A DNA stretch of 7,592 bases from the NCBI GenBank assembly GCA_009936765.1, contig JAACDL010000103.1, positions 1-7,592 of the forward strand. The letters are read 5' to 3'. The notes under the pieces are model-generated. The model was not told the origin of the DNA, made no database searches, and saw nothing but the letters and a program-made list of their open reading frames with translations. The stretch is from Methanobacteriota archaeon (GTDB taxonomy: Archaea; Thermoplasmatota; Poseidoniia; Poseidoniales; Poseidoniaceae). Shown piece by piece: positions 7,096-7,592 of this stretch; position 1 is the first letter of the stretch, and every line of letters starts with the position of its first letter. A program made the position numbers and the translations under genes.

Positions 7096-7492
7096 ATTAC
7101 TTGCAAGGCTGGGATGGGTCCTCCCTGCGTTAACAATTTTTTTATCTACTCTAGTGCACATAGTTTCGGGAGATTACAGAGACTTTCCATTTTTCATTTC
7201 AGAGGCTGATTACCCTGGCATACAGCGAATAATTTTCACTGGAGGATTCGCTTTAACAGGAATTGTCCTGATGTATTTATCATGGAGACTATTCAAAATT
7301 AACAACCACCATACTCGGTGGTATTGGATGTATTTGTCACTTCTCAGCGGCATATTCGTTGGAGCAAATTTGGCCGTAATGGCATTCATGGACATGTACG
7401 ACCATATCGAAATTCATGTTGCAACCGCCGTTAATGTGTTCCAGTTTGGATTGGCATGGGGGTTATTCACCCATTTAGCATTCAAAGATTGA
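7082..7492 (+). CDS. Four-helix membrane protein, Frag1/DRAM/Sfk1-like, possibly truncated by an in-frame TGA
   Basis: From ATG at 7082 the product is 136 residues; an in-frame ATG at 7061 would add seven. Four hydrophobic segments are visible at about residues 9-29, 50-70, 80-101 and 112-133. The loop and second helix, PFFISEADYPGIQRIIF (36-52), resemble the P-x-I-S-x-x-x-x-x-P...IF pattern of the Frag1/DRAM/Sfk1 family, and an HxxxA plus FxFG segment near the fourth helix also fits. That family usually has six helices and 200 or more residues, so this product looks short. After the TGA the same frame stays open and encodes another hydrophobic stretch, as if helix five had been cut off. The gene overlaps the reductase by 14 nt and is probably cotranscribed. 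Function unknown; family assignment by eye, moderate. Confidence 0.7.
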   Translation: MIEDRLLARLGWVLPALTIFLSTLVHIVSGDYRDFPFFISEADYPGIQRIIFTGGFALTGIVLMYLSWRLFKINNHHTRWYWMYLSLLSGIFVGANLAVMAFMDMYDHIEIHVATAVNVFQFGLAWGLFTHLAFKD

Positions 7493-7592
7493 AGCCAGAG
7501 TAGTAAAAATTTGCTATACATGTCAATATCTCTAGGTCTCAGCGGATTTTTTGGACTGTCATATTCAATCAGTTTAGGTCTGAAAAAATACC
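7493..7592 (+). other. Open continuation of the membrane-protein frame beyond its TGA, running off the window
   Basis: In the same frame as the preceding gene, 33 codons after the TGA lack a stop up to the window end. They read a short polar loop (SQSSKN) followed by a strongly hydrophobic stretch (LLYMSISLGLSGFFGLSY) that would make a membrane helix. This is what a fifth helix of the Frag1/DRAM fold would look like. Alternatively a separate small gene starts at ATG 7520, but no ribosome binding site precedes it. The stretch is short, so an open frame by chance is possible. Confidence 0.45.

Noticed and set aside
7490..7492. TGA read as selenocysteine
   Set aside because: The residue falls in a loop between helices where a catalytic selenocysteine is not expected, no SECIS-like hairpin was noticed, and the trait is rare in archaea outside a few groups; mutation, error or a true stop are simpler.

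Overview
The window looks like a piece of a planktonic archaeal genome, most likely a marine Thermoplasmatota lineage of the Marine Group II / Poseidoniales type. That assignment is an inference. It rests on moderate to low GC, tightly packed genes with very short spacers, few bacterial-style ribosome binding sites, and a large exported protein that combines lamin-tail-like repeats, a GC-x-DSxALNYN...DGSC motif, one C-terminal membrane helix and a Glu/Pro-rich tail. No rRNA, tRNA, CRISPR array, insertion sequence or phage gene was seen.

Layout. (1) Positions 1-848, minus strand: the N-terminal 282 codons of a putative lipoprotein serine peptidase/esterase of the S15 (Xaa-Pro dipeptidyl-peptidase / CocE) family, cut by the window edge. 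(2) 849-953: a 105-nt divergent promoter region. (3) 954-4571, plus strand: a 1205-residue membrane-anchored surface protein with signal peptide, three lamin-tail-like repeats, a metal-dependent amidohydrolase domain with all metal ligands present, a C-terminal region I do not recognise, a Cys-bracketed repeat, an Asn/Gly linker and one TM helix. (4) 4568-6049, minus strand: cysteinyl-tRNA synthetase (cysS), whose stop codon overlaps that of the amidohydrolase gene by 4 nt. (5) 6050-6120: a second short divergent promoter region. (6) 6121-7095, plus strand: an NADP-type extended short-chain dehydrogenase/reductase resembling dihydroflavonol 4-reductase. (7) 7082-7492, plus strand: a small four-helix membrane protein of Frag1/DRAM/Sfk1 character, overlapping the reductase gene by 14 nt. 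Its frame stays open and hydrophobic after the TGA, to the window end, suggesting an interrupted longer gene.

The two exported hydrolases at the left are divergent neighbours and fit a heterotroph that breaks down peptides or other amide compounds at its surface. The reductase and membrane protein form a translationally coupled pair. cysS is housekeeping. Nothing here proves a new system. The strongest leads are the repeat-amidohydrolase surface enzyme, with a mosaic, recently homogenised repeat tract, and the in-frame TGA in the membrane protein.
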